Shown here one piece after another: positions 17,942-25,991 of a stretch of 27,709 nt of DNA. The translations under genes and the position numbers were made by a program. The notes under the pieces were generated by a model. That model had not been told where the DNA came from and did no database searches. It saw nothing but the letters and a program-made list of their open reading frames with translations. Each line of letters starts with the position of its first letter. The first letter of the stretch is position 1. The DNA comes from Allobrachymonas sp. (GTDB lineage Bacteria > Pseudomonadota > Gammaproteobacteria > Burkholderiales > Burkholderiaceae). The DNA lies in the NCBI GenBank assembly GCA_030529305.1, contig JAUMXD010000011.1, positions 1 to 27,709 on the forward strand. The letters are read 5' to 3'.

Positions 17942-18373
17942 TTACGCCACGCTACCACCAGCCGCCTCGACTGCCGCCTTGGCGCCCGCAGTCACGCCAA
18001 TGCCTGACAGCTTGACAGCAGACTTGATTTCACCACTGTTGATCAGCTTGACTGTTTTGATCATTTGCCCCACGAGGCCCGCTTCCTTCAGCGCCAACAG
18101 ATCTACTTGAGCCAAATTCAAAGCCGCCAATTCAGACAGATTGATTTCAGCCGTGTAGCGCAGGGTACGCGATTTAAAGCCACGCTTAGGCAGACGACGC
18201 TGCAAAGGCATTTGACCGCCTTCGAAGCCCACTTTGTGATAACCACCCGCACGAGATTTTTGGCCTTTGTGACCACGACCTGCTGTTTTACCCAGGCCAG
18301 AGCCAATACCACGGCCCACACGGCGTTTGGCATGCTTAGAGCCCTCTGCAGGCTTGAGGTTATTGAGTTCCAT
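17942..18373 (-). CDS. rplO: 50S ribosomal protein L15
   Basis: A late-assembly large-subunit protein. The 143-residue product begins [20 protein letters not shown] and has the Gly-rich basic stretch [21 protein letters not shown] typical of L15. rpmD ends 9 bases upstream. Confidence 0.97.
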   Translation of the reverse strand: MELNNLKPAEGSKHAKRRVGRGIGSGLGKTAGRGHKGQKSRAGGYHKVGFEGGQMPLQRRLPKRGFKSRTLRYTAEINLSELAALNLAQVDLLALKEAGLVGQMIKTVKLINSGEIKSAVKLSGIGVTAGAKAAVEAAGGSVA

Positions 18374-18382
18374 CTTTCAACC

Positions 18383-18565
18383 TTAGAGAACTTTCACCAA
18401 ATAGGCGATCTTGTTGATCATGCCGCGCACCGCAGGAGTATCCTCCAGTTCGGCCACGCTATTGAGTTTGCGCAAGCCCAGCCCACGAACTGTGTCGCGA
18501 TGAGACTGTTTGGTGCCAATGGGGCTACGCACCAGCTGCACTTTCAGTGTTTGCTTGTTGGACAT
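18383..18565 (-). CDS. rpmD: 50S ribosomal protein L30
   Basis: A 60-residue protein with the L30 signature [21 protein letters not shown]. The start is set at ATG 18565 because GGAG lies eight bases upstream and L30 proteins begin near here; another in-frame ATG four codons upstream lies inside the end of rpsE. rpsE ends 11 bases upstream. Confidence 0.96.
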   Translation of the reverse strand: MSNKQTLKVQLVRSPIGTKQSHRDTVRGLGLRKLNSVAELEDTPAVRGMINKIAYLVKVL

Positions 18566-18576
18566 ATGATTCTCCA

Positions 18577-19098
18577 TCAGGCAGCGAAGATATCTTCCAC
18601 GCTCTTGCCACGTTTGGCAGCCACTTCGGCGGGAGTTGTTGCACGACGCAAAGCATCCAACGTCGCACGAACCATGTTGTAAGGATTGGACGAACCGTGG
18701 CTCTTGGCCACCACATCCGTAATTCCCATGACTTCAAAAACTGCACGCATCGGACCGCCAGCGATGATGCCGGTCCCTTTCGGAGCAGGCGACATCATGA
18801 CGCGAGAAGCACCATGATGACCAGTCACCTGATGATGTAACGTGCCGTTTTTCAAAGAAACTTTCACCATATTGCGGCGTGCCTCTTCCATGGCTTTTTG
18901 CACGGCAGACGGCACCTCTTTCGACTTGCCTTTGCCCATGCCAACACCGCCATCGCCATCGCCCACAACCGTCAAAGCAGCGAAGCTGAGGATACGCCCC
19001 CCTTTCACCACTTTGGTCACGCGATTGACTGCGATCATTTTTTCACGCATGCCATCATCGCGAGCATCATCCTGGGGCTTAGCTTGTACTCTTGCCAT
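18577..19098 (-). CDS. rpsE: 30S ribosomal protein S5
   Basis: Small-subunit protein that keeps decoding accurate and forms part of the mRNA entry tunnel. The 173-residue product has [20 protein letters not shown] (the spectinomycin-loop region, intact), then [18 protein letters not shown], and [17 protein letters not shown] in the middle. The second Gly of GDGDGG stands where S5 proteins nearly always have Arg (E. coli Arg45). An in-frame ATG four codons upstream (19108-19110) is less likely because it lacks a ribosome binding site. Confidence 0.96.
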   Translation of the reverse strand: MARVQAKPQDDARDDGMREKMIAVNRVTKVVKGGRILSFAALTVVGDGDGGVGMGKGKSKEVPSAVQKAMEEARRNMVKVSLKNGTLHHQVTGHHGASRVMMSPAPKGTGIIAGGPMRAVFEVMGITDVVAKSHGSSNPYNMVRATLDALRRATTPAEVAAKRGKSVEDIFAA

Positions 19099-19114
19099 TT
19101 TGTTTTCCATCCAC

Positions 19115-19480
19115 TCAGAATTGCAGACCTGCTTCGCGAGCAGCCTCAGCCAAAGCCTTCACACGACCGTGATAGGCATAACCCGCACGATCGAAAGCCA
19201 CCTTCTCAACCCCAGCCGCCTTTGCTTTTTCAGCAATGCGCTTACCAATCAAAGCCGCAGCGGAGACGTTGCCGCCTTTGCCAGCCGCACCCAGCTCTTT
19301 GCGCACATCAGCTTCGTTGGTAGAGGCCGAAGCCAAAACCTTGCTGCCACAAGCAGAGATTAGAGCCGCATAAATATGCAAATTGGTGCGATTGACCGAC
19401 AGACGCGGAACGCCTTGGGCACGAATACGGATTCGAGTCTGGCGCGCACGACGCAAACGTTGTTCTTTTTTGCTCAACAT
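19115..19480 (-). CDS. rplR: 50S ribosomal protein L18
   Basis: Binds 5S rRNA in the central protuberance with L5 and L25. The 121-residue product has the basic start [19 protein letters not shown], the [13 protein letters not shown] segment and ends [24 protein letters not shown] precedes the ATG. It is followed by rpsE after 16 bases. Confidence 0.97.
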   Translation of the reverse strand: MLSKKEQRLRRARQTRIRIRAQGVPRLSVNRTNLHIYAALISACGSKVLASASTNEADVRKELGAAGKGGNVSAAALIGKRIAEKAKAAGVEKVAFDRAGYAYHGRVKALAEAAREAGLQF

Positions 19481-19491
19481 GACAACGCTCC

Positions 19492-20025
19492 TTATTTCTT
19501 CTTGGTCTCTTTGATGATGACGCGCTCATCCGCGTAGCGAATGCCCTTGCCTTTGTAAGGCTCTGGCGGACGCAGGGCGCGAATCTCGGCCGCAACCTGC
19601 CCCACACGCTGACGATCAGCCCCTTTGAGCACAATCTCGGTCGGGCTGGGCGTAGCCACCGTCACGCCTTCGGGCATCTCTTTATTCACAGGATGCGAGA
19701 AGCCAATCGAAAGGTTCAGGTTCTTGCCTTGCGCAGCGGCCTTGAAACCCACGCCGACAAGCGACAATTTTTTCTCGAAGCCTTGGCTCACGCCAACGAC
19801 CATGTTATTGACGAGTTGACGCATCGTGCCGGACATGGCATTAGCCTCGCGGCTTTCGTCGGCGGGCGAGCAAGTGATCTTGCCGTCCTTGCTTTCGATT
19901 TGCACGGAGCGGTGACGCGGCAAAGACATATTGCCGCCAGCACCCTTGACCTTGACGACGTCGTTATCAATAACGACTTCAACCCCTTGCGGGATGACGA
20001 TAGGAAGCTTACCTACACGGGACAT
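19492..20025 (-). CDS. rplF: 50S ribosomal protein L6
   Basis: Large-subunit protein at the base of the L7/L12 stalk, of two similar domains. The 177-residue product begins [17 protein letters not shown] and ends [17 protein letters not shown], both typical. GAGGAG lies ten bases before the ATG at 20025, so this start is used even though the frame is open 57 bases further. Confidence 0.97.
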   Translation of the reverse strand: MSRVGKLPIVIPQGVEVVIDNDVVKVKGAGGNMSLPRHRSVQIESKDGKITCSPADESREANAMSGTMRQLVNNMVVGVSQGFEKKLSLVGVGFKAAAQGKNLNLSIGFSHPVNKEMPEGVTVATPSPTEIVLKGADRQRVGQVAAEIRALRPPEPYKGKGIRYADERVIIKETKKK

Positions 20026-20047
20026 GTTCTTTTCTCCTCGCTGCGGG

Positions 20048-20443
20048 TCAAGCCACGTAACACAGCACTTCGCCGCCAACACCGGCAGCGCGCGCCTTGC
20101 GATCCGTCATCACGCCCTTGGGCGTTGTGACGATGGCAATGCCCAGGCCATTCATGACCTGCGGCAGCACCTTGCTGCCCTTGTAGACGCGCAGACCCGG
20201 GCGGCTGACACGCTCAATGCGCTCAATTACCGGACGGCCGGCGTAGTATTTGAGGGCGATATCCAGCACGGACTTGCCGTCTTCCGTTGTCAGACGGAAG
20301 TCGTCGATATAGCCTTCATCCTTCAAAACCTGAACAATAGCCGCCTTGACTTTGGATGCAGGAACGCTGACGCTGGCTTTGTTCACCAGCTGCGCGTTAC
20401 GGATGCGAGTCAGCAGATCGGCAATGGGATCACTCATGCTCAT
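20048..20443 (-). CDS. rpsH: 30S ribosomal protein S8
   Basis: Primary 16S rRNA-binding protein and, in E. coli, the repressor of the spc operon. The 131-residue product has [15 protein letters not shown] at the start and ends with the [20 protein letters not shown] pattern. Two ATGs lie two codons apart; the first is taken because AGGAG is eight bases upstream. Confidence 0.97.
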   Translation of the reverse strand: MSMSDPIADLLTRIRNAQLVNKASVSVPASKVKAAIVQVLKDEGYIDDFRLTTEDGKSVLDIALKYYAGRPVIERIERVSRPGLRVYKGSKVLPQVMNGLGIAIVTTPKGVMTDRKARAAGVGGEVLCYVA

Positions 20444-20461
20444 CTTGTATTCTCCTGCCGA

Positions 20462-20767
20462 TTACCAGCTGGCCTTGGTGACACCAGGGATGCCACCGGC
20501 AAAGGCGATTTCACGCACCTTCGCACGACCCAAACCGAATTGACGGAAAGTGCCACGCGGGCGACCGGTCAGTTCACAACGCTTGCGCTGACGCGTCGGA
20601 TTGGCATTGCGCGGCAATTTCTGCAAGGCCAAACGGGCCGCATCACGCTCTTCCAAGCTCTTGTTGACGTCATTGGCAATGGCCTTGAGCTCGGCATGCT
20701 TTTTCGCAAACTTGGCAACGAGCCGTTCGCGCTTGAGCTCACGCTGAATAAGTGCAACTTTAGCCAC
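20462..20767 (-). CDS. rpsN: 30S ribosomal protein S14 (zinc-free type)
   Basis: A 101-residue small-subunit head protein. It is the long, zinc-independent form: it lacks the two CxxC pairs and ends with [20 protein letters not shown] and a [14 protein letters not shown] segment. The start codon is GTG with GAGG upstream. It follows rplE by 8 bases. Confidence 0.97.
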   Translation of the reverse strand: MAKVALIQRELKRERLVAKFAKKHAELKAIANDVNKSLEERDAARLALQKLPRNANPTRQRKRCELTGRPRGTFRQFGLGRAKVREIAFAGGIPGVTKASW

Positions 20768-20775
20768 AGAGCACC

Positions 20776-21321
20776 TCAGTTCTTAAAGGGAAAACGGAAA
20801 CCAGAGAGCAAAGCCTTGCACTCCTCGTCGGTTTTGGCTGTTGTGGTGATGCTGATGTTCAGACCACGCAGCGCATCCACCTTGTCGTATTCGATTTCCG
20901 GGAAAATGATCTGCTCTTTGACGCCGATGTTGTAGTTGCCGCGACCATCGAAAGAGCGACCGGAAACACCACGGAAATCGCGCACGCGAGGCAGAGCGAT
21001 CGTCACGAAGCGATCCAGGAATTCATACATCTGAGCGCCGCGCAGCGTCACCATGCAGCCCAAGGGCTGACCTTCACGCAGTTTGAAGCCAGCAATGGCT
21101 TTGCGCGCTTTGGTGACAACCGGCTTTTGACCCGCAATCTTGGTCAAATCCGCCACGGCGTTTTCCATCACTTTTTTATCAGCAACAGCTTCGCCCACAC
21201 CCATATTGAGCGTGATCTTGGTCAGACGCGGCACCTGCATTGGCGACTTGTAGCCGAACTGCTTCGTCAGCTCAGGCACCACTTTTTCACGGTAATGTTT
21301 TTGCAAACGCGCCATGCTCAT
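20776..21321 (-). CDS. rplE: 50S ribosomal protein L5
   Basis: Binds 5S rRNA and contacts P-site tRNA. The 181-residue product has [20 protein letters not shown] at the start, [15 protein letters not shown], and the segment [20 protein letters not shown]. The first ATG overlaps the rplX stop as ATGA and has AAGG upstream, which points to translational coupling; a second ATG lies two codons on. Confidence 0.97.
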   Translation of the reverse strand: MSMARLQKHYREKVVPELTKQFGYKSPMQVPRLTKITLNMGVGEAVADKKVMENAVADLTKIAGQKPVVTKARKAIAGFKLREGQPLGCMVTLRGAQMYEFLDRFVTIALPRVRDFRGVSGRSFDGRGNYNIGVKEQIIFPEIEYDKVDALRGLNISITTTAKTDEECKALLSGFRFPFKN

Positions 21322-21638
21322 GCCACCTTGATTTCTTCGCCGCTGGATTTGTAGACACGCACGCGCTTGCCTGTTTCCAGCGTTTTGATACCCACACGGT
21401 CAGCCTTGCCGGTAGCCGCATTGAAAATAGCCACATTGGACTGATGAATCGGCATGGCCTTATCCACAATGCCACCCTCAATTCCCGCCATGGGATTGGG
21501 CTTGACATGCTTCTTCACCATATTGATGCCATCAATCACCAAGTAGGAGTCACACTTGCGCTGAGTGACCGTGCCACGCTTGCCTTTGTCGCGACCGGCG
21601 ATGACAATCACCTGATCGCCTTTACGGATCTTGTTCAT
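21318..21638 (-). CDS. rplX: 50S ribosomal protein L24
   Basis: An assembly-initiating large-subunit protein with a KOW motif ([17 protein letters not shown]) at residues about 8-24 and the segment [13 protein letters not shown]. 106 residues, normal length. GGAG precedes the ATG. The stop overlaps the rplE start. Confidence 0.97.
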   Translation of the reverse strand: MNKIRKGDQVIVIAGRDKGKRGTVTQRKCDSYLVIDGINMVKKHVKPNPMAGIEGGIVDKAMPIHQSNVAIFNAATGKADRVGIKTLETGKRVRVYKSSGEEIKVA

Positions 21639-21649
21639 GCCAACACTCC

Positions 21650-22018
21650 TTACAAAACTTCGGGTGCCAGCGACACGATCTTCATGAAGCGCTCGGTACG
21701 CAGTTCACGCGTTACCGGACCAAAGATACGTGTACCAATCGGCTCCAGCTTGCTGTTCAGCAAAACAGCCGCATTGCCATCGAATTTGATCAAGGAGCCA
21801 TCGCCACGACGAATACCTTTGGCTGTACGCACAACCACAGCACTGTAGATTTCGCCTTTTTTGACGCGCCCACGCGGAGCAGCCTCTTTGACGCTAACTT
21901 TGATGATGTCACCCACATTGGCATAACGGCGCTTGGAACCACCCAACACCTTGATGCACAGCACGGATTTGGCGCCCGTGTTGTCGGCAACCTCTAGACG
22001 AGATTCTGTTTGGATCAT
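21650..22018 (-). CDS. rplN: 50S ribosomal protein L14
   Basis: Large-subunit protein at the bridge to the small subunit, first gene of the spc series here. The 122-residue product begins [18 protein letters not shown] and ends in [19 protein letters not shown], as expected. The start at 22018 gives the family's usual length; the frame is open further but without support. No rpsQ, rpmC or other S10-operon gene lies upstream; instead there is a 388-base gap to exbD with a candidate promoter and a structured leader. Confidence 0.97.
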   Translation of the reverse strand: MIQTESRLEVADNTGAKSVLCIKVLGGSKRRYANVGDIIKVSVKEAAPRGRVKKGEIYSAVVVRTAKGIRRGDGSLIKFDGNAAVLLNSKLEPIGTRIFGPVTRELRTERFMKIVSLAPEVL

Positions 22019-22166
22019 TTTTAATTTCCCAACTTGAATTCGCAAACACCACAGGCGCATTGCCCATGACATCACAAACCAGTCTTGGGCCCGTCATGCA
22101 AGTCGCAAACCATTTGCGACCCATGTTTGGGCAGAAGGTCTCACCCCGAACCGGAGCGAAGCGGCG
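22019..22166 (-). promoter_or_regulatory. Structured leader of the rplN operon
   Basis: The untranslated part upstream of rplN, about 140 bases from the candidate promoter. It contains a perfect 8-bp stem with a 3-base loop (22102-22109 with 22113-22120) and further possible pairing between CATGAC near 22064 and GTCATG near 22093. Its role is unknown. Confidence 0.45.
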
Positions 22167-22195
22167 ATTATGCACCGATTTGCATCTCCGCGCAA
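22167..22195 (-). promoter_or_regulatory. Candidate sigma-70 promoter of the rplN operon
   Basis: On the - strand a TTGCGC box (22190-22195) and a CATAAT box (22167-22172) are separated by exactly 17 bases. The -10 box matches five of six consensus bases; the -35 box three of six. It is the best candidate in the gap between exbD and rplN. Confidence 0.5.
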
Positions 22196-22406
22196 GCACC
22201 TGACATACTTTTTGCAAAAAAATCCTCGAAACACCCATTGCTGCCGCATGTGCGGCCGCTGCGCCACTCATGATTTGCGGCAGATGTGCGAAAAAACAAC
22301 GCAAGATTCACCGCCGAGTGTTGACTGCTTCCATTATCTGTACCCAGCTTTCCATCACCTGTGCCGTTTCTGGCTTTTAGCGCGCCTGTGAGGGATGTGC
22401 GCTGCT
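22196..22406. other. Gap between exbD and the rplN promoter
   Basis: No gene is supported. On the - strand a GCCGCA/TGCGGC hairpin (22243-22256) is followed after some bases by a run of seven T (about 22216-22222), which may be an imperfect terminator for exbBD. Confidence 0.35.
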
Positions 22407-22817
22407 TTACTCCGCCTTGCGTGTAGCAAAAGTGACTTTTTGCATGCCCATGCGGCGGGCGGCTTCAATGGCGCTCACCACGGCCTGGTGGGGCGTGGCA
22501 GCGTCTGCACTGATGATGAGCACCGTTTCGGGCGATGGGTTGAGTGCTTGCAGGGCGGCCGTCAAGCCATCGGTCGAGTGGGTGTCAAGTGGTCGCTGGT
22601 TAATTTCGTAGCGCGCTTCGCTAGAAATAACAATGACAATTTCTTTTGGGTAGTCGCGCGCAGACTCTGCATTGGCAGTGGGCAATTGAAGTTGCAGCTC
22701 GGTGAACTTGTTGAAGGTGGTGGTCAGCATCAGAAAGATCAGAATCGCCATCAGCACATCAATGAGGGGAATGATGTTGACTTCTGGCTCGTCGGATCGG
22801 CGTCGCTTGAATTGCAT
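22407..22817 (-). CDS. exbD: ExbD/TolR-type biopolymer transport protein
   Basis: Part of the proton-driven ExbB-ExbD motor in the inner membrane that powers TonB-dependent uptake or Tol-type envelope work. The 136-residue product has one membrane segment (about 14-33, NIIPLIDVLMAILIFLMLTT) carrying the essential Asp20 in the position of E. coli Asp25, then a periplasmic domain ending MGMQKVTFATRKAE. The ATG at 22817 is used; upstream only a TTG is available. It is 42 bases behind exbB. The absence of tonB or tolA nearby leaves the partner open. Confidence 0.9.
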   Translation of the reverse strand: MQFKRRRSDEPEVNIIPLIDVLMAILIFLMLTTTFNKFTELQLQLPTANAESARDYPKEIVIVISSEARYEINQRPLDTHSTDGLTAALQALNPSPETVLIISADAATPHQAVVSAIEAARRMGMQKVTFATRKAE

Positions 22818-22859
22818 GGTGGTCACCCTGGTGTGGCGCGGCAAGTGGTGCTGGCCTGT

Positions 22860-23489
22860 TTACTTTTTGCGAATGCTCAGCAAATGGCGCAGAAAACGTT
22901 CGGTATCGACTTCCATCTTCAGCAGATAGGCATCAACCCGGCCGCGGAAATAGCGCCAGAACAACAGGGTGGGAATGGCAATCATTAGGCCGATAGCCGT
23001 GGTGTACAAGGCCACCGAAATGCCGTGGGCGATGTTGGCAGGGCTGGCAGGCGTGCCCGCGCTTTGCGCGCTGAACATTTCGATCATGCCCACAATGGTG
23101 CCCAGCAAGCCCATCAGGGGCGAAACCGAAGCAATCGTTGCCAGCCCGGCCAGATAACGATCCAGCTGATGAGCGGCGGAGCGGCCTGCACCTTCGAGTG
23201 TGGCGCGCAAATCGTCGGCACTGATGTTTGGATTGGTTTTGAGCGCCCGCAAGCCCGAAGCCAGCACCGAACCGAATACGGAGCTTTGTTCCAGTTGGTT
23301 CACCACTTCCGCGCTGGGCACGCCCGACTGGCTGGCCTGCATGGCTTCTTCCAGCAATTTGCGAGGCATGACGCGGGCAGTTTTCAAGCTGATGAAACGT
23401 TCGATGATCAGCGCCAGCGCCGCCATAGAAGCCAGAATCAGCGGCCAAACCGGCCAGCCCGCATCACGAAGAATCGTTAGCACAGACAC
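22860..23489 (-). CDS. exbB: ExbB/TolQ/MotA-type proton channel protein
   Basis: Forms the pentameric channel around ExbD. The 209-residue product has three membrane segments at about 13-33, 112-136 and 155-178; the last two hold the family core VSPLMGLLGTIVGMIEMF and HGISVALYTTAIGLMIAIP. The start codon is GTG, fixed by AAGGAG seven bases upstream. The gene lies just to the left of the prophage relic, so its promoter must lie within or at the edge of that relic. Confidence 0.92.
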   Translation of the reverse strand: MSVLTILRDAGWPVWPLILASMAALALIIERFISLKTARVMPRKLLEEAMQASQSGVPSAEVVNQLEQSSVFGSVLASGLRALKTNPNISADDLRATLEGAGRSAAHQLDRYLAGLATIASVSPLMGLLGTIVGMIEMFSAQSAGTPASPANIAHGISVALYTTAIGLMIAIPTLLFWRYFRGRVDAYLLKMEVDTERFLRHLLSIRKK

Positions 23490-23621
23490 GAAGGAGCTCC
23501 TTGGAAGAGGGAAGAGAATATAGGTACGGACTTATGCCGTATCGACAGCCTGGAACTGCCAGCATTGATTGATGTAGCCGGAAGTATGCAAACTTGTGCA
23601 GCAGGCCGAAAGAATGCGTGA

Positions 23622-23795
23622 TTATGACGCAGAGCATTTGCTCTTGAGCGTAGCCATAAGCTGGGCGTGCCAGAAAGAATAATCGTCAAGGGATGGCGGT
23701 TGGCCTTTGCCTTTGCTGTACCAGTCTTGGTGGTTAAAGGCTCGGGTGATTGAAGACTTGCTTTTTGCTGCCAAGCGGAAAGAGATGATCAGATG
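23622..23795 (-). pseudogene. 3' remnant of an unidentified gene
   Basis: The last 58 or so codons of an open - strand frame read like real protein: KSSITRAFNHQDWYSKGKGQ, then SLDDYSFWHAQLMATLKSKC before the stop. Third codon positions are GC-rich as in neighbouring genes. Further upstream the same frame passes antisense into the phage Gly-rich linker and loses protein-like character, so the 5' part seems to have been cut off. The family was not recognised. Confidence 0.4.
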
Positions 23796-24199
23796 TGAAT
23801 CAAGGCAATGGCACAGGCTCGGGCAACGGAAAAGGGGACGATAAAGGCAAATAGAAGGGTGACAAAGAAGAGGGTGAAGATGTTGCAGGCCATCCTTCGG
23901 CAAGTGCCCCAAGCTCCATCAACCCAAGCATGAAAACTGTGTGAAGGGTGCTTGGGATGAAAAATCCGTCAAGCTTAACAACACCCAATTGAGTCAGCTA
24001 TCCAGGCGTCTCATGCCTACCGTCAATAACGGGAATTCCCCATCATGGAGCTTTGATCTAAGCATCGGGCGAGGTCTTGGATTTGGCTCACACAAACTCC
24101 AGCTGCCATGCAGCATGTAGTCTATCTTGCGAGCAATTGTTCTGGCCTGTGCCCTGATCTTGGCGCGAAAGCCCTTCCAACCTTTAAAAAGAGCACGAA
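23795..24199 (+). pseudogene. Decayed filamentous phage adsorption protein (pIII/TspB-like), C-terminal part
   Basis: Two + frames joined by a frameshift near 23880-23900 give a sensible protein. The first is a low-complexity linker, NQGNGTGSGNGKGDDKGK, with one TAG after it, then KGDKEEGEDVAGHPSA. The second frame continues FGKCPKLHQPKHENCVKGAW, then NNGNSPSWSFDLSIGRGLGF and LQLPCSM, a TAG (24118-24120), and SILRAIVLACALILA, which looks like a C-terminal membrane anchor. A Gly/Asn/Asp linker, a Cys-containing domain, a PSWSFDLS segment and a terminal membrane helix are the pattern of inovirus adsorption proteins. At least one frameshift and two stops show that it is dead. Sure of the decay, fairly sure of the family. 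Confidence 0.6.
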
Positions 24200-24467
24200 A
24201 TGAAATGCTTGAAGCAAGCTTTGGTGGACATGCTCGAGTGAATAGGTGAGATACTCAAAAATATGCTCAAGGCTACATGGAACCTGGTGAAAGATGCCTT
24301 CGCGTGGTTAGCCGAACAGTTGCTGAATGTGGCAGTGTTCGCGCCCCCTCCCGTTGATCTTTCATGAACATCATGGGCTTGTTGGGGGTGGGTGAAGCTT
24401 CAGCCATTATCGTTTCGGCTATCGGCTTGTACCGCAACTGGTGCCATTTACGCGCTTTGGATCTTGA
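24200..24467 (+). pseudogene. Decayed DUF2523 / pVI-like inovirus minor coat protein
   Basis: Three frames together make one DUF2523-type protein. Part 1 (24200-24366): MKCLKQALVDMLE, a TGA stop at 24239, then IGEILKNMLKATWNLVKDAF and WLAEQLLNVAVFAPPPVDLS. Part 2 (24364 to about 24430): MNIMGLLGVGEASAIIVSAI, the family's conserved C-terminal membrane helix. Part 3 (24432-24467): PQLVPFTRFGS followed by TGA, the usual ending. So one stop and two frameshifts (near 24355-24364 and 24425-24431) inactivate it. In inoviruses this gene stands right after the adsorption protein gene and before zot, which fits the order here; zot itself is not found. Confidence 0.65.
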
Positions 24468-24826
24468 TATGGGCAGCCATTTCACGGGCATCGAGGTCAA
24501 TCAGCACAACTGCGACGTATCAGCCAAGCGTCTGGTGGAGGCGGTGGCCAAGTATAAGCATCCCGTAACCATTGCTGCGGATAAAAGCTGCCAAGTCGGC
24601 GGTTTGGTAATTCCCCCTGTTGAAAGGCGTTTCACATGGCGCAATTATGTTGCGCTTTGTGTAAATAGAATGAGGCGGCATTTATCGCGCTGGTGATGCC
24701 TCAAATATCGTGCCGCACTTCAAGTGGTAAGTGCCAGCCGATGTAGCGGGACGGCATGCTTCCGTTGCACAAGCGCTGGTACTGCGCTCAGCGACAGGCG
24801 CTGTCTCGCTGTTTATGACGCAGCAA
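24468..24826. other. Unassigned right part of the relic region
   Basis: The + frame from part 2 of the coat pseudogene happens to stay open to 24696 and includes DVSAKRLVEAVAKYKHPVTI and AADKSCQVGGLVIPPV, which read like a protein fragment of unknown family. An inverted repeat GCGCAA/TTGCGC with a 5-base centre lies at 24639-24655. A stem with a bulge near 24787-24810 lies just downstream of kdsB on the - strand but has no T-run. No gene is claimed. Confidence 0.35.
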
Positions 24827-25597
24827 TCAAGCGGCAAACTGGGCGCGAACGGCGGCCAGGTCTTCGGGCGTATCCACACCGCGCCCTGGCGCATGCGGCG
24901 TGATGTGCACGGCAATGGCGTGGCCGTGCCACAGGGCACGCAGCTGCTCCAGCGATTCGGCTTGCTCCAGCGGGGCTTGTGGCAGTTGCGGAAAGCGTTT
25001 GAGAAAAGCCACGCGATAAGCGTAGATGCCGATGTGGCGCAGCGGCGCGGCCGGGCTGGCATCGGGCAGAGCGCCAGCAGGCGCATCGCGCCAGCAAGGG
25101 ATGGGCGCGCGGCTGAAGTACAGCGCCAGCTGCTGCACATTGCACACCACTTTCACGACGTTGGGGTTGCCCCACTCTTCTGCCGTGTGCAAGGGGTGGG
25201 CGGCAGTGGCCATGTCGGCATTGGGCGTGCGCGCCAGTTGTTGCGCCACGGCGGCGGGCAGGGCAGGGTCGATCAAGGGTTCGTCGCCCTGCACGTTGAC
25301 GACAATGGCTGCATCAGGCAGTTGCAGCAGTTCGCAGGCTTGCGCCAGCCGGTCGCTGCCACTGGCATGGTGGGCGCTGGTGAGAATGGCTTCTACCCCA
25401 AAGCGCTGGCAGGCTTGCACGATGCGTTCGTGATCGGCCGCCACCACCACGCGTGCGGCGGCGTGTGCGGCATCGGCCTGCTGCACGCGCTGGGCCACGC
25501 GCACGATCATGGGCGCACCCGCGATGTCGGCCAGGGGTTTTTCGGGCAGGCGGGTGCTGTGCAGCCGCGCGGGGATGAGGATGGTGTACGGCGTCAT
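24827..25597 (-). CDS. kdsB: 3-deoxy-manno-octulosonate cytidylyltransferase (CMP-Kdo synthetase)
   Basis: Activates Kdo with CTP to CMP-Kdo, the sugar donor for the LPS inner core; cytoplasmic. The 256-residue product has the nucleotide-binding start [20 protein letters not shown] (residues 7-25), the metal-site motif [10 protein letters not shown] (101-110), HIGIYAYR and the closing [10 protein letters not shown]. The ATG overlaps the stop of the upstream Trm112-like gene as ATGA, so translation is coupled. It is the last gene of the lpxK-kdsB unit; the phage relic begins soon after its 3' end. Confidence 0.96.
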   Translation of the reverse strand: MTPYTILIPARLHSTRLPEKPLADIAGAPMIVRVAQRVQQADAAHAAARVVVAADHERIVQACQRFGVEAILTSAHHASGSDRLAQACELLQLPDAAIVVNVQGDEPLIDPALPAAVAQQLARTPNADMATAAHPLHTAEEWGNPNVVKVVCNVQQLALYFSRAPIPCWRDAPAGALPDASPAAPLRHIGIYAYRVAFLKRFPQLPQAPLEQAESLEQLRALWHGHAIAVHITPHAPGRGVDTPEDLAAVRAQFAA

Positions 25598-25803
25598 GCG
25601 GTGGCGGGCTGCTGGCTGCGGGCGGCTTCGACCTCGGCCTCGCTCAAGGAGCGGGCTTCTGCTTCGAGCATGATGGGAATGCCGTCGCGCACCGGGTAAG
25701 CCAGCCGCGCGTTGAGCGAGAGCAGCTCTTGCTGATCGGGGCGCCAGATCAGCGGCCCTTTGGTCACGGGGCAGACCAGCAGTTCAAGCAGTTTGGTGTC
25801 CAT
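25594..25803 (-). CDS. ycaR: Trm112 family protein (YcaR-like, UPF0434)
   Basis: A 69-residue protein of the Trm112 type found between lpxK and kdsB in many proteobacteria; its bacterial role is not settled. It begins [20 protein letters not shown] and contains [12 protein letters not shown], both diagnostic. Only the first CP of the usual zinc-site Cys set is present, as is common in this group. The stop overlaps the kdsB start. Confidence 0.92.
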   Translation of the reverse strand: MDTKLLELLVCPVTKGPLIWRPDQQELLSLNARLAYPVRDGIPIMLEAEARSLSEAEVEAARSQQPATA

Positions 25804-25991
25804 GGTGTTGAAGGGGCAGACGGTTGTGGAAGGGGCAGGGGTTTAGCGCACGAGGGCGGGCAAAGTCAGAGGCGTTGCCTGTTTGCGCTGAAGGCGCAGG
25901 TTGTACGCTGATTCAAGCCGCGCAGCAGATGTGCCAAGCCACGTCGGCAAAGCACCAATGCACTGAGCTGCAATGCGCACAGGCAGCGCGC

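Noticed and set aside
24639..24666. A dif/XerCD-type attachment site for the phage relic
   Set aside because: TTATGTT resembles half of a dif site, but the other arm and the spacing do not match; only a simple palindrome is certain.
24364..24696. An intact 110-residue hypothetical protein
   Set aside because: Its start is the out-of-place helix of a DUF2523 protein whose true ending lies in another frame, so the ORF is a product of frameshifts.
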